Origin: Sporosarcina sp. 6E9
GTDB lineage: Bacteria > Bacillota > Bacilli > Bacillales_A > Planococcaceae
Length of the DNA stretch: 64,000 nt
Assembly (NCBI RefSeq): GCF_017921835.1
Contig: NZ_JAGEMN010000003.1
Span: 204,078-268,077 of the forward strand
Reading direction: 5' to 3'
A program made the position numbers and the translations under genes. Shown piece after piece: positions 7,991 through 17,675 of the stretch (its first letter is position 1; each line of letters opens with the position of its first letter). The notes under the pieces were generated by a model that ran no database searches, had not been told where the DNA came from, and worked only from the letters and a program-made list of their open reading frames with translations.

Positions 7991-8027
7991 CAAAAAAGAC
8001 TCTTTCCACATATGCGGAAAGAGTCTT
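7991..8027 (-). terminator. Terminator of rplM-rpsI (possibly bidirectional)
   Basis: AAGACTCTTTCC and GGAAAGAGTCTT form a perfect 12-bp stem around an 8-base loop. On the minus strand it runs into six T right after rpsI. The plus-strand side is followed by TAATAATTTTT, so it may also stop the convergent sugar operon. Confidence 0.93.
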
Positions 8028-8043
8028 AATAATTTTTCTCTGA

Positions 8044-8436
8044 TTATCGTTTTGAGAATTGTGGTGCACGACGCGCGCCGCGAAGACCGTATTTTTTACG
8101 CTCTTTCATACGTGGGTCACGAGTTAAGAATCCAGCTTTTTTAAGTGCTGGACGGAAATCAGGGTCAACGTTTAGAAGTGCACGTGCAACACCATGACGG
8201 ATTGCTCCAGCTTGTCCTGTATATCCACCACCGTGAACATTTACAAGAACATCGTAGCTTCCTAGAGTTTCTGTAGTGTTAAGTGGTTGTTTAATGACTT
8301 CACGAAGTGTTTCGAATGGTACGTAGTCTTCTGCATCGCGGTTGTTGATGATGATTTTTCCATCACCAGGTACGAGACGCACACGAGCTACTGAACTTTT
8401 ACGACGGCCAGTGCCGAGATATTGTACTTGTGCCAA
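8044..8436 (-). CDS. rpsI: 30S ribosomal protein S9
   Basis: Small-subunit protein whose C-terminal tail reaches the P-site tRNA. It begins [20 protein letters not shown] and ends with the basic tail [17 protein letters not shown]. 130 residues, the family norm. Initiation is at TTG (8436), preceded by GAGGAGG. It follows rplM by 20 bp, and a strong terminator lies just after it. Confidence 0.98.
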   Translation of the reverse strand: MAQVQYLGTGRRKSSVARVRLVPGDGKIIINNRDAEDYVPFETLREVIKQPLNTTETLGSYDVLVNVHGGGYTGQAGAIRHGVARALLNVDPDFRPALKKAGFLTRDPRMKERKKYGLRGARRAPQFSKR

Positions 8437-8456
8437 AGCTATTTTCCTCCTCTAAT

Positions 8457-8894
8457 TTATCCGATAAGCTCATAAGCTTCTGGATTTTGTGCTGCATGTG
8501 GATGATCCGGACCAGCATATACATTTAGTTTTCTATAAACTTGGCTGCCTAAAGGACCTTTTGGAAGCATTCCTTTGATAGCAAGTTCTAACATTTTAGT
8601 TGGATAGTTCGTACGCATTTCTAACGCTGTACGCTCTTTCAAGTTACCTGTATATCCTGAGTGACGGTAGTACTTTTTATCTTTTAGTTTATTACCTGTA
8701 AGATGAATTTTCTCAGCATTGATGATGATTACATGATCACCTGTATCAACGTGAGGTGTGAATGTTGGTTTATGTTTACCGCGTAAAAGTGCTGCAACTT
8801 CTGAAGCAAGACGACCTAAAGTCTGTCCTTCAGCGTCGACAACGAGCCATTTACGCTCTACTTCGTGACCTTTAGCCATGAATGTTGTACGCAT
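8457..8894 (-). CDS. rplM: 50S ribosomal protein L13
   Basis: Early-assembly large-subunit protein. [16 protein letters not shown] at the start matches the Bacillus form, so the first ATG (8894) is kept; AGGAGGA lies upstream. [20 protein letters not shown] and [19 protein letters not shown] are typical. 145 residues. First gene of rplM-rpsI, driven by a strong promoter at 9001-9029 with a leader of about 100 bases. Confidence 0.98.
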   Translation of the reverse strand: MRTTFMAKGHEVERKWLVVDAEGQTLGRLASEVAALLRGKHKPTFTPHVDTGDHVIIINAEKIHLTGNKLKDKKYYRHSGYTGNLKERTALEMRTNYPTKMLELAIKGMLPKGPLGSQVYRKLNVYAGPDHPHAAQNPEAYELIG

Positions 8895-8994
8895 GTTTAA
8901 ATCCTCCTAATTTACCTTAATTTCCCGTTTTATATCTATATCCCTAAACACAAATAACCTTCCGGGGCTTTTTTGTGGGGTTTTAGAAATACCA
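8895..8994 (-). promoter_or_regulatory. rplM mRNA leader, probable L13 autoregulatory leader
   Basis: About 100 transcribed bases lie between the promoter and rplM. CCC-ACAAA in the upstream part can pair with TTTGT-GGG downstream, enclosing a GCCCCGGAAGG segment. A structured L13 leader is known at this position in Firmicutes, but I cannot verify the consensus by eye. Confidence 0.45.
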
Positions 8995-9000
8995 CTACTT

Positions 9001-9029
9001 ATCTTATACCGAATACAGGAATAAGTCAA
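9001..9029 (-). promoter_or_regulatory. Sigma-A promoter of rplM-rpsI
   Basis: TTGACT (9024-9029) and TAAGAT (9001-9006) are separated by exactly 17 bp, so rplM-rpsI has its own promoter downstream of truA. Confidence 0.85.
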
Positions 9030-9062
9030 GCATTTTATAAAAAAACACGTGGCAAAGTTGCT

Positions 9063-9809
9063 CTAGTTTTCGTACGTGACATTTTCCAGGTACAAACCGT
9101 GTGCTGGAGCGGTTTTACTCGCTTCTTTTCGATCCTGTAACTCAAGGATTTCCTTGACGTTTTCCGGGGTATGCCACCCCACGCCAACTGCCAGTAACAT
9201 ACCTGCAATCGTACGCACCATATTGTACAAAAATCCATCGCCTTCAATCGTCATGATGAGTTCGTCATTACATTGCTCTACCGTTAATAATCGGACTGTC
9301 CGCACTCGATTTGATGTAGCCGTTTTCGATGAACAAAAACTTGTGAAGTCATGCGTTCCGATTAAATAGGTAGCCGCCTGCTTCATCTTGTCCACGTCTG
9401 GGCGCCATCTCTCAAGATGTACGGAGTAATTCCGCTCAAAAGGACTATGAACTTTTGCAGACGACCATTTGTATACATACGTTTTTCCAGTCGCTGAGTA
9501 GCGTGCGTGAAAGTTTTCATCGACATAAACCGCATCGACAATCCGGATATCCTTTGGTAGCAAAACATTCAACGCCATCTGCCACCGATCTGGAAGCAAT
9601 GTAAGCGGCGTATCGAAGTGAATGACTTGACCATTCGCGTGTACCCCAGCATCCGTCCTACCGCTTGCAACGGCGTGGATTGACTTATCTTTATGAATCT
9701 TCACCAATGCTTTATCAATTTCTGATTGAACAGTTCGTAAGCCAGGTTGCGATTGATAACCCGCAAAATTCGTCCCATCATAAGCGACGGTCGCTTTTAC
9801 ACGATTCAT
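9063..9809 (-). CDS. truA: tRNA pseudouridine synthase A
   Basis: Forms pseudouridine at positions 38-40 of the tRNA anticodon arm. The catalytic motif GRTDAGVHA is present, with the nucleophile Asp53. ATVAYDGTNFAGYQ is the family N-terminus, and GDGFLYNMVRTIAGMLL the conserved C-terminal helix. 248 residues. RBS AGGAGGTTG precedes ATG at 9809, 12 bp after ecfT, so it is the last gene of the ecf operon, as in Bacillus. Confidence 0.97.
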   Translation of the reverse strand: MNRVKATVAYDGTNFAGYQSQPGLRTVQSEIDKALVKIHKDKSIHAVASGRTDAGVHANGQVIHFDTPLTLLPDRWQMALNVLLPKDIRIVDAVYVDENFHARYSATGKTYVYKWSSAKVHSPFERNYSVHLERWRPDVDKMKQAATYLIGTHDFTSFCSSKTATSNRVRTVRLLTVEQCNDELIMTIEGDGFLYNMVRTIAGMLLAVGVGWHTPENVKEILELQDRKEASKTAPAHGLYLENVTYEN

Positions 9810-9821
9810 CTTTTCAACCTC

Positions 9822-10619
9822 CTACCCTTTCAACAAATAAAGGGCGCTAATTAGTATAACAAGTACCATCATAGAAAACGTGTCACGCATGCCCCATCTT
9901 AATTGTCTGTAACGCGTGCGTCCCTCGCCGCCACGATAGCCACGGACCTCCATCGCAATCGCTAGCTCCTCAGCACGTTTAAATGCGCTGACAAATAGCG
10001 GAACGAGAAGTGGAATCACCGCGCGAATTCGCTGTTTAATTGACCCTGTACTTATATCAGATCCCCGAGCTAGTTGTGCTTTTAATATCTTGTCCGTTTC
10101 ATCCATCAATGTTGGGATAAATCGTAATGAAATCGACATCATCAAGGCCAGTTCATGAACTGGCAATTTAAATCGCTTAAATGGATTTAATAAATCTTCC
10201 ATACCATCCGTTATCGAAATAGGCGATGTCGTCAGCGTCAAAATTGATGTCATTAAAACGAGAACAAGAAAACGTATGGAAATGAATATCCCTTGACGCA
10301 GGCCTTCTTCATATATTTTAATTATTTTCCAATCGACAAGAAGCGTCCCTTCTTTCGTAAAGAAAATGTGCATTAAAAATGTGAAAATGATTAAGATAAG
10401 GATTGGTTTTAATCCGTTTAGTAAAAAATAAAGGCGAATGCGTGATATAAAAATAACGAATAAAGTAAAAGCCAACAATAATCCGTAAGTCGCAACATTA
10501 TTCGCTAGAAAAACAGCAACGACAAAAAAGAGCACGAATAACAATTTAGACCGTGGATCTAATTTATGAACAAATGAATCGCCAGGTATATACCGACCAA
10601 AAATCATTTTTTCTAACAT
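9822..10619 (-). CDS. ecfT: Energy-coupling factor transporter transmembrane protein EcfT
   Basis: Membrane scaffold of the group II ECF vitamin importer, coupling the EcfA ATPases to exchangeable S components. It has an N-terminal cluster of hydrophobic helices and two Ala-Arg-Gly-type coupling motifs: ARGSDIS and, near the C-terminus, MEVRGYRGGEGRTRYRQL. 265 residues. The start overlaps the end of ecfA2 by 7 bp. BioY, a cognate type of S component, is encoded at 63.2-63.8 kb. Confidence 0.96.
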   Translation of the reverse strand: MLEKMIFGRYIPGDSFVHKLDPRSKLLFVLFFVVAVFLANNVATYGLLLAFTLFVIFISRIRLYFLLNGLKPILILIIFTFLMHIFFTKEGTLLVDWKIIKIYEEGLRQGIFISIRFLVLVLMTSILTLTTSPISITDGMEDLLNPFKRFKLPVHELALMMSISLRFIPTLMDETDKILKAQLARGSDISTGSIKQRIRAVIPLLVPLFVSAFKRAEELAIAMEVRGYRGGEGRTRYRQLRWGMRDTFSMMVLVILISALYLLKG

Positions 10620-11488
10620 GAATCGGCACCTTCTTCTAACGCTGTCGTTGCAATGAACGCGGCAAGTTGTTCTTCGGTAAGTGCGATGCCTGTAAGCTTT
10701 CGGCCTATCCTCTGCTCGAAGTCTCGTTGAAATTGTACAGAACGCGGCAAGCCAAGTCTGTAGGAAGCTAACTTCTCTTCATCCGCAAAAACTTCCTCCG
10801 GTGTACCAGTCATAACAGACGTCCCATTGCTCATGACGATTATATTATCCGCATATCTTGCTGCATCTTCCATACTATGTGTGACAAGTATTGTCGTTAA
10901 ATCTTCTTTTTTATGGAGCTGATTAAACAATTCCATGATTTCCTTTCGGCCACGTGGATCTAGCCCTGCAGTCGGTTCATCTAGAATGAGGACGGAAGGT
11001 TTAAAAGCGAGAACTCCTGCAATCGCGACGCGTCGCATCTGTCCTCCTGATAAATCAAAAGGTGATTTTTCTGCGACATCTTCTGGGAGTCCAAGAAGTG
11101 TAATGAGTTCATAGGCACGTCGTTTTGATTCTTCTTCGGAAACACCAAAGTTCATCGGGCCGAACATGATATCTTTTACAACTGTTTCTTCAAACAATTG
11201 GTGTTCTGGAAATTGAAAGACGATGCCGACATGACGTCTTACATCTTTTAAACCTTTCGTCTTCGTACCAGCAGTTATCGTTGTGTCACCTATCTTCACA
11301 ACGCCCTCTGAAGGCTTTAACAGGCCGTTTAAATGCATAAGCAATGTAGACTTCCCTGAACCCGTATGACCGACAATGGCAGTGTAGGCGCCTGAATGGA
11401 TGGTCGCATCTACATCATGCAAAGCTCTCTTTTCAAATGGCGTATCTTTACTATATAAATATCCTACTTTTTGAAGTGAGATGTCCAT
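10613..11488 (-). CDS. ecfA2: Energy-coupling factor transporter ATPase EcfA2
   Basis: Second ATPase of the ECF module. Walker A GHTGSGKST, Q-loop FQFPEHQLFEETV, signature LSGGQMRRVAIAG, Walker B VLILDEPTAGLDP and H-loop VTHSMED are all present. The signature contains Met-Arg instead of Lys-Gln, which separates EcfA2 from EcfA1. 291 residues with a C-terminal extension typical of EcfA. The start overlaps ecfA1 by 25 bp, indicating translational coupling. Confidence 0.96.
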   Translation of the reverse strand: MDISLQKVGYLYSKDTPFEKRALHDVDATIHSGAYTAIVGHTGSGKSTLLMHLNGLLKPSEGVVKIGDTTITAGTKTKGLKDVRRHVGIVFQFPEHQLFEETVVKDIMFGPMNFGVSEEESKRRAYELITLLGLPEDVAEKSPFDLSGGQMRRVAIAGVLAFKPSVLILDEPTAGLDPRGRKEIMELFNQLHKKEDLTTILVTHSMEDAARYADNIIVMSNGTSVMTGTPEEVFADEEKLASYRLGLPRSVQFQRDFEQRIGRKLTGIALTEEQLAAFIATTALEEGADSC

Positions 11489-12309
11489 AATTCATTCACC
11501 AACTCTTCTTCTGTCATATGTTCACCTACGAGTTTCAATCCATTTTCACGTAGGAGTTCTGAAACCCTTAAAGCGAATGGCAAGTCAAGACCTATTGATT
11601 CTAGTTGATCGCCATGTTTAAATATGTCCTTAGGCGTTCCCGTTTGTAGGATTTTGCCTTTATTCATCACGAAAATACGGTCGGCAAGAAGGGCTTCTTC
11701 TAAGTCATGTGTAATTGAAATGACTGTAAGACCCGTTTCTTGTTTCAACTCCTGCACAATTCTAATGACTTCATCGCGACCTTGTGGATCAAGCATCGAT
11801 GTTGCTTCATCCAAGATCAATAAATTAGGACGTAGTGCAAGTGCCCCTGCAATGGCAACGCGTTGTTTCTGACCGCCAGACAGATGGTGTGGCTCTTGGT
11901 CGAGGAAATCACTCATCTTAACTTGTTCTAACGATTCGTGGACGCGTTTCACCATGTCCTCGAATGGAATTCCGTTATTTTCAAGTGCAAATGCAACATC
12001 GTCTTGTACAGTAGAACCGACAAATTGATTGTCTGGATTTTGGAAGACAATCCCCAATCTTGAACGAATATCCCAAATGTTTTCACTCGTCAACTTCTCA
12101 CGAAAAACATTGACGACACCGTCTTCTGGGAACAGAAGTCCTATGATTAGTTTAGCCAGTGTTGATTTACCCGATCCATTATGCCCGACAATCGCAATCC
12201 ATTCGCCGTCGTTTACAGAAAGAGATACACCATCAACAGCTTTTACTATTGCTTCTTCGTCAGTTGGATACGAATACGATACTTGTTCCATTGATAAGAT
12301 TTCCTTCAT
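11464..12309 (-). CDS. ecfA1: Energy-coupling factor transporter ATPase EcfA1
   Basis: First ATPase of the ECF module. Walker A GHNGSGKST, Q-loop FQNPDNQFVGSTV, signature LSGGQKQRVAIAGAL, Walker B LLILDEATSMLDP and H-loop ITHDLEE are visible. The start is the ATG at 12309 because GGAGGTG sits at the right distance; ATGs at 12315 and 12327 are too close to, or upstream of, this box. Gene order ecfA1-ecfA2-ecfT-truA after rplQ matches other Bacillales. A terminator after rplQ suggests the operon has its own promoter, which I could not define. Confidence 0.95.
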   Translation of the reverse strand: MKEILSMEQVSYSYPTDEEAIVKAVDGVSLSVNDGEWIAIVGHNGSGKSTLAKLIIGLLFPEDGVVNVFREKLTSENIWDIRSRLGIVFQNPDNQFVGSTVQDDVAFALENNGIPFEDMVKRVHESLEQVKMSDFLDQEPHHLSGGQKQRVAIAGALALRPNLLILDEATSMLDPQGRDEVIRIVQELKQETGLTVISITHDLEEALLADRIFVMNKGKILQTGTPKDIFKHGDQLESIGLDLPFALRVSELLRENGLKLVGEHMTEEELVNELWTSHFKK

Positions 12310-12390
12310 TGCCATCACCTCCAGCATTTACTTCTATGTATAGAGATAAAAATCCCTTGCAGATTGCCAAGGAATTCATCATTTTTAAAT

Positions 12391-12488
12391 AAAAAAAAGC
12401 GCGCACCTCATCCGAAGAAATGCGCTCATATCTATAACGAATACTGGAGTGCTCAAGTCCAGTATCGCGGACGAGGTGCGTAGAGCTA
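12391..12488 (-). repeat. Nested inverted-repeat element ending in a T run
   Basis: CGCACCTCATCCG (12402-12414) pairs with CGGACGAGGTGCG (12468-12480). Inside lies a second perfect repeat, ATACTGGA (12441-12448) and TCCAGTAT (12458-12465). On the minus strand it reads GTCTAGCTCTACGCACC at one end and GGTGCGCGC plus eight T at the other. The GTCTAGCTC edge and the GCGC-T edge resemble the repeat at 393-510, so it may be a diverged member; it could also act as a terminator. Confidence 0.6.
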
Positions 12489-12550
12489 GACCAGGCAGTA
12501 AGTAACCCGCTGATCGTAACACTCAGCTTTAAATTGTCGTATAAATCTTT

Positions 12551-12577
12551 TAAAAAAAGGGTGTGACTGACACACCC
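12551..12577 (-). terminator. Terminator of the alpha operon after rplQ
   Basis: Minus-strand GGGTGTG, loop TCAGT, CACACCC followed by seven T. It lies 16 bp past rplQ and marks the end of the S10-spc-alpha ribosomal transcript. Confidence 0.93.
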
Positions 12578-12592
12578 AGTTAAAGTTGTAAA

Positions 12593-12973
12593 TTAGACGA
12601 GTTCAATTACCACTACTGGTGCACCGTCACCGCGACGGGGACCCATTTTCATGATACGTGTATATCCGCCTTGACGTTCTGCATAACGTGGAGCTACATC
12701 ATCAAACAATTTTTGGATTGCAAAGACTTCAACATCTTCGCCTTCACCGTTTGTAATTGTAACTTGCTCACGACGCATGTATTGTGCAGCTTGACGACGT
12801 GCATGTAAGTCTCCACGTTTACCAAGTGTAATCATTTTTTCAACGACTGAACGCAATTCTTTTGCGCGTGCTTCTGTCGTTTGAATGCTTTCATGTACGA
12901 TAAGATCAGTTGTAAGGTCGCGAAGCAACGCTTTACGTTGTGAACTTGTACGTCCAAGTTTTCTGTATGCCAT
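12593..12973 (-). CDS. rplQ: 50S ribosomal protein L17
   Basis: Large-subunit protein near the exit tunnel. [20 protein letters not shown] and [17 protein letters not shown] are diagnostic. 126 residues, against about 120 in Bacillus, with an acidic insertion ([10 protein letters not shown]) before the conserved [21 protein letters not shown] precedes ATG. Last gene of the alpha operon. Confidence 0.98.
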   Translation of the reverse strand: MAYRKLGRTSSQRKALLRDLTTDLIVHESIQTTEARAKELRSVVEKMITLGKRGDLHARRQAAQYMRREQVTITNGEGEDVEVFAIQKLFDDVAPRYAERQGGYTRIMKMGPRRGDGAPVVVIELV

Positions 12974-13005
12974 AAGAGTTTCCCTCCTTCAACCTATAAA
13001 TTCAA

Positions 13006-13950
13006 TTAATCTTCTGTTCTTAGATCAAGATTCAGGTCCTCTAGCTTCGCTTTCACTTCTTCAAGTGATTTACGGCCTAGATTACGTACCTTCATCATTT
13101 CTTCTTCTGTTTTATTTGAAAGCTCAAGGACAGTATTAATGCCCGCGCGTTTTAGGCAGTTATAAGATCTAACAGATAGGTCGAGTTCTTCAATCGTCAT
13201 TTCTAAAACCTTCTCAATCTGGTCTTCTTCTTTTTCCACCATAATTTCCGCAGTTTGTGCTTCATCTGTCATATTGACAAATATATTCAAATGCTCAGTA
13301 AGAATTTTTGCTCCGAGTGCTACTGCCTCTTTCGGTCCAATGCTACCATTTGTCGAAACATCCAAAGTTAATTTATCGAAGTTAGACAATTGGCCAACTC
13401 GAGTGTTTTCAACTTGGAAATTAACGCGTGATACAGGTGTATAGATCGAGTCAATTGGAATTACACCAATAGCAAGATCCTCGCGTTTATTCGTTTCTGC
13501 TAAATCATAGCCGCGACCACGAACAGCATACATACGCATGCGTAAGTGTCCATTTTTACCAAGCGTTGCAATCGGTAAATCAGGATTCAGAATTTCTACA
13601 TCACTGTCATGCGTAATATCCGCAGCAGTAACAACTCCTTCACCTTTTACATCAATCTCGATTACCTTCTCTTCATCAGAGTAGATTTTAAGCGCAATTT
13701 TTTTCACATTCAAAATAATCGTAGCGACATCTTCAACGACACCTTCTACAGTTGAGAATTCATGAAGAACCCCATCAATTTGAATAGATGTTACTGCTGC
13801 TCCTGGTAATGAGGAAAGAAGTATTCGACGCAAGGAATTCCCTAGAGTATTCCCGTATCCACGCTCAAGTGGTTCAATGATAAACTTCCCGAATTTGGAA
13901 TCATCGCTGATCTTTACAGTTTCAATCTTTGGTTTCTCAATTTCGATCAT
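13006..13950 (-). CDS. rpoA: DNA-directed RNA polymerase alpha subunit
   Basis: Assembles core RNA polymerase and binds activators and UP elements. The N-terminal dimerisation domain contains [19 protein letters not shown]. The C-terminal domain (about residues 245-314) has [14 protein letters not shown] and [16 protein letters not shown], the helix-hairpin-helix DNA-binding part. 314 residues. ATG at 13950 is preceded by AAGGAGG; a TTG six codons upstream overlaps that box and is rejected. 134 bp separate it from rpsK, with no recognisable signal. Confidence 0.98.
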   Translation of the reverse strand: MIEIEKPKIETVKISDDSKFGKFIIEPLERGYGNTLGNSLRRILLSSLPGAAVTSIQIDGVLHEFSTVEGVVEDVATIILNVKKIALKIYSDEEKVIEIDVKGEGVVTAADITHDSDVEILNPDLPIATLGKNGHLRMRMYAVRGRGYDLAETNKREDLAIGVIPIDSIYTPVSRVNFQVENTRVGQLSNFDKLTLDVSTNGSIGPKEAVALGAKILTEHLNIFVNMTDEAQTAEIMVEKEEDQIEKVLEMTIEELDLSVRSYNCLKRAGINTVLELSNKTEEEMMKVRNLGRKSLEEVKAKLEDLNLDLRTED

Positions 13951-14084
13951 TCGTTTACCCTCCTTCAAAACGTCGTATAAAATGGCGTTCCATATTGAAA
14001 TCGATATTCACAGACGGCAAATTGCAGTCTTATAATTCATTTTTACCAAAAAATGTGTTTCTCAATCAAATGGAGATAAAGCCA

Positions 14085-14477
14085 TTATACACGGCGGCGT
14101 TTTGGTGGACGGCATCCGTTATGTGGAACCGGTGTTACGTCTCTAATTGCGGTTACTTCAAGTCCAGCAGCTTGTAGTGAACGAATTGCAGCTTCACGAC
14201 CAGCACCAGGGCCTTTAACAGTAACTTCAAGAGTTTTTAAACCATGCTCCATAGATGTTTTAGCAGCAGTTTCTGCAGCCATCTGTGCAGCAAATGGTGT
14301 TGATTTACGGGATCCTCTGAATCCTAGTGCACCAGCACTTGACCATGAAAGAGCATTACCTTGCATGTCCGTAATAGTGACAATCGTATTATTAAACGTC
14401 GAACGGATATGTGCAATACCGGATTCGATATTCTTTTTCGTGCGACGACGTGTTGTTTGTTTTTTACCTTTAGCCAT
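14085..14477 (-). CDS. rpsK: 30S ribosomal protein S11
   Basis: Platform protein contacting 16S rRNA helix 45 and the mRNA exit. It contains [20 protein letters not shown] and ends [19 protein letters not shown]. 130 residues, close to the Bacillus form. AGGAGGTT precedes ATG. It lies between rpsM and rpoA in the alpha operon. Confidence 0.98.
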   Translation of the reverse strand: MAKGKKQTTRRRTKKNIESGIAHIRSTFNNTIVTITDMQGNALSWSSAGALGFRGSRKSTPFAAQMAAETAAKTSMEHGLKTLEVTVKGPGAGREAAIRSLQAAGLEVTAIRDVTPVPHNGCRPPKRRRV

Positions 14478-14506
14478 GTTAAGAAGAAACCTCCTTTACG
14501 TATAAT

Positions 14507-14863
14507 TTATCTTCTAATTGCGCGTTTAGCGCCTTTACGAGTACGGGCGTTGTTTTTAGTGTTTTGTCCGCGAACTGGTAGTCCACGACGGTGACGCATT
14601 CCACGGAAACTTCCAATTTCCATCAAACGTTTGATGTTTAGGGAAGATTCGCGTCGTAGGTCACCTTCTACTTTCAAACTGTCAATTTCTGTACGGATTT
14701 TATCAAGTTCTGCATCAGTAAGATCGCGAACGCGAGTCTCTTCAGAAACACCAGCAGCTGCCAATACTTGTTGTGCAGTTGTTTTTCCAATTCCGAATAC
14801 ATAAGTTAACGAAATAACAATGCGCTTATCGCGCGGAACATCTACTCCAGCAATACGTGCCAT
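14507..14863 (-). CDS. rpsM: 30S ribosomal protein S13
   Basis: Head protein that forms intersubunit bridges and touches P-site tRNA through its tail. [20 protein letters not shown] and [19 protein letters not shown] are typical. It has 118 residues; the usual Bacillales tail GPRRTVANKKK is replaced by the shorter GAKRAIRR before TAA. RBS AAGGAGGTG. Start and body are unambiguous; only the tail is unusual. Confidence 0.97.
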   Translation of the reverse strand: MARIAGVDVPRDKRIVISLTYVFGIGKTTAQQVLAAAGVSEETRVRDLTDAELDKIRTEIDSLKVEGDLRRESSLNIKRLMEIGSFRGMRHRRGLPVRGQNTKNNARTRKGAKRAIRR

Positions 14864-14886
14864 ATAGATTGTGCACCTCCTTCAAT

Positions 14887-15000
14887 TTAGCCTTGTCTTT
14901 GTTTATGTTTTGGATTTTCACAGATAACCATTACTCGCCCACGTCTGCGAATAACTTTACATTTTTCACAGATCGGTTTTACAGATGCTCTAACTTTCAT
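14887..15000 (-). CDS. rpmJ: 50S ribosomal protein L36
   Basis: A 37-residue protein: [20 protein letters not shown], then [17 protein letters not shown]. Its zinc ligands Cys-x2-Cys, Cys and His are intact, so this is the zinc-binding (C+) form. The TTGGGTAAG-type region before ATG 15000 holds GGAGGTTGGG. Between infA and rpsM, its normal place. Confidence 0.97.
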   Translation of the reverse strand: MKVRASVKPICEKCKVIRRRGRVMVICENPKHKQRQG

Positions 15001-15037
15001 CTTACCCAACCTCCTTCATATTCCGGAGTACAAAAGT

Positions 15038-15256
15038 TTATTTGAAACGGTACGTGATACGACCGCGCGTCAAATCATAAGGAGAAAGTTCCATAGTTAC
15101 TTTGTCGCCAGGCAGGATACGGATAAAGTGCATACGGATTTTGCCAGAAACATGCGCAAGAATCGTATGGCCATTTTCTAGCTCTACCTTAAACATCGCG
15201 TTTGGCAACGTTTCGACTACAGTACCTTCTACTTCGATTACATCGTCTTTCGTCAT
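15038..15256 (-). CDS. infA: Translation initiation factor IF-1
   Basis: An S1-fold protein that blocks the A site during initiation. 72 residues, the usual length: [18 protein letters not shown], then [19 protein letters not shown] and [17 protein letters not shown] chose ATG at 15256 with GAAGGGAG nine bases upstream; the preceding TTG would add one Met. In Bacillus the gene before it is map; here that gene is a relic. Confidence 0.97.
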   Translation of the reverse strand: MTKDDVIEVEGTVVETLPNAMFKVELENGHTILAHVSGKIRMHFIRILPGDKVTMELSPYDLTRGRITYRFK

Positions 15257-15299
15257 CAATCCTGTCTCCCTTCTATATCAATAAAGGTTCTCACCATCA

Positions 15300-15660
15300 A
15301 TCGGCATCAGTCGCCTTTAAAGCTTTTTTCAACATATGTCTGGAACGCAAGAGTGATGTTTGAAAGACGTCTGTCACATTTCGCTTCCCGATTAAACAAA
15401 TCTCCACTTATGTTGTGGTCGAATCGCTTTTAGGAATGGACACGACCGTCCAGATTGCCTTGGATGAGTTCCTAAGCTACGTTATTTCAGTTCTAGGCAT
15501 AAATGTAATCTTATCAAATAATGATCAAAAAATACATTTTGTTAGCCTATTACCTTTACGCCTCAGAGAACTCTAAAGTTCTTTGTCCCGGGCATCATAT
15601 GCTTTTGCAGCTCTTTGTGTGAAATACCCTTTCCGACTAGCAATTGCATGAGCCCGGAAA
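15300..15660 (-). pseudogene. map: Decayed methionine aminopeptidase gene
   Basis: Fragments of type I methionine aminopeptidase appear in the correct order but in different frames, with stops between them. At 15565-15655: LLVGKGISHKELQKHMMPG, like the Bacillus VALTHEELKKHIKPG region. From 15480: VA-stop-ELIQGNLDGRV, like NEELVHGIPGSRV. Near 15440: IWT, like AWTYPVG. At 15307-15387: EAKCDRRLSNITLAFQTYVE then a stop, like EAKPGERLSNISHAIQTYVE. The C-terminal third, with the metal ligands, is missing. The position (after adk, before infA) is exactly that of map in the spc operon. The enzyme activity is essential in bacteria, so another copy must exist elsewhere (inference). Confidence 0.88.
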
Positions 15661-15663
15661 GGT

Positions 15664-16341
<678 letters not shown>

Positions 16342-16382
16342 TCATTGGGGAAGAATATAGTTCTATTCTTCCTTTGAGAAGT

Positions 16383-17675
16383 TTATTTCATGAAGCCTTT
16401 ATAATGGCGTTTCACAAGTTGTGATTCAAGTTGTTTCATCGTTTCAAGTGCAACACCGACAACGATAAGTAAACTTGTTCCGCCAATCTGCAAGGACTGC
16501 GGAAGATTTGCTAAATTAATGAAAATGATAGGCATTACTGCAACTACCGCAAGGAAGATTGCTCCAACAAACGTTAGTCTATACAAAGTACTTGTTAAAT
16601 AGCGCTCTGTATCATTACCTGGACGAATGCCTGGAATATATGCCCCTTGCTTCTTCAAATTATCTGCGACATTCTCAGGATTAACCTGGATGAATGCGTA
16701 GAAATAAGTGAATGCAATAATGAGACCTACATAGATAACCATCCCTATCGGGTTTGTGTAATCGAATATATTAATGATTGTTGTCGTTACTTTGCTTTCC
16801 CCGAAAAACGATGCAATTGACTGTGGTGTGATGAAAAACGCCACTGCAAAGATTACTGGAATAACACCTGCTGCGTTAAGTTTCAACGGCATATGCGTTT
16901 GCTGACCTGATGAGGTTTGCCCACGTCCTGTAGCACGCTTTGCATATTGAACTGGAATTTTACGTAATGCTTCTTGTACGTAAATGACTCCAACAGTTAC
17001 CGCAACAATAACGAGAAGCAATAACACCATAATCGCTAACTTTATAAATAAAGCGTCACCGGCATCTTGAATTTGTGTTGCATACAATTGGTTAGCTGCA
17101 GTTGGGATCCCAGCGACGATTCCAGCAAAGATAATGATGGAAATACCATTTCCAACGCCTCTTTCTGTAATCTTTTCACCGAGCCATAATAGAAATGCAG
17201 TTCCAGCTGTTAGAACGATTGCAATCACTACATAGGTTGCAATACCTTCGTCTTTTATGAGCGTTCCACCATACATTCTGTTAAAACCGAATGACATTGC
17301 GATTGCTTGAACAAAGGCTAGCACAATTGTGAAGTATCTTGTGAACTGTGCAAGTTTACGTCTTCCAACGTCTCCTTCTTTCGCCCACTCTGTAAACTTA
17401 GGTACGACATCCATCTGCAATAATTGCATGATGATGGAAGCTGTGATGTATGGCATGATTCCCATTGCTAAAATGGAGAAGTTCGCCAACGCACCACCGC
17501 CGAAAATATTAAGAAACCCAATTAAACTGTGATCTGATTGCTGTAAAGCGGTCGCATCGACATTCGGTACAGGAATAAATGCACCAAGTCTAAATGCGAT
17601 TAAAACCAGTAATGTAAAAAAGATTTTATTTCTTATATTTCGAACGCGCATAAAGTTAGAGATTGTCTCAAACAT
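16383..17675 (-). CDS. secY: Protein translocase subunit SecY
   Basis: Central channel of the Sec translocon with ten predicted membrane helices; 430 residues. Typical stretches: RNKIFFTLLVLIAFRLGAFI (helix 1), FGGGALANFSILAMGIMPYI near the plug and second helix, and KRATGRGQTSSGQQTHMPLK in a cytoplasmic loop that contacts SecA and the ribosome. The start overlaps the rplO stop by one base. SecE, its partner, is at 45.3 kb. Confidence 0.98.
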   Translation of the reverse strand: MFETISNFMRVRNIRNKIFFTLLVLIAFRLGAFIPVPNVDATALQQSDHSLIGFLNIFGGGALANFSILAMGIMPYITASIIMQLLQMDVVPKFTEWAKEGDVGRRKLAQFTRYFTIVLAFVQAIAMSFGFNRMYGGTLIKDEGIATYVVIAIVLTAGTAFLLWLGEKITERGVGNGISIIIFAGIVAGIPTAANQLYATQIQDAGDALFIKLAIMVLLLLVIVAVTVGVIYVQEALRKIPVQYAKRATGRGQTSSGQQTHMPLKLNAAGVIPVIFAVAFFITPQSIASFFGESKVTTTIINIFDYTNPIGMVIYVGLIIAFTYFYAFIQVNPENVADNLKKQGAYIPGIRPGNDTERYLTSTLYRLTFVGAIFLAVVAVMPIIFINLANLPQSLQIGGTSLLIVVGVALETMKQLESQLVKRHYKGFMK

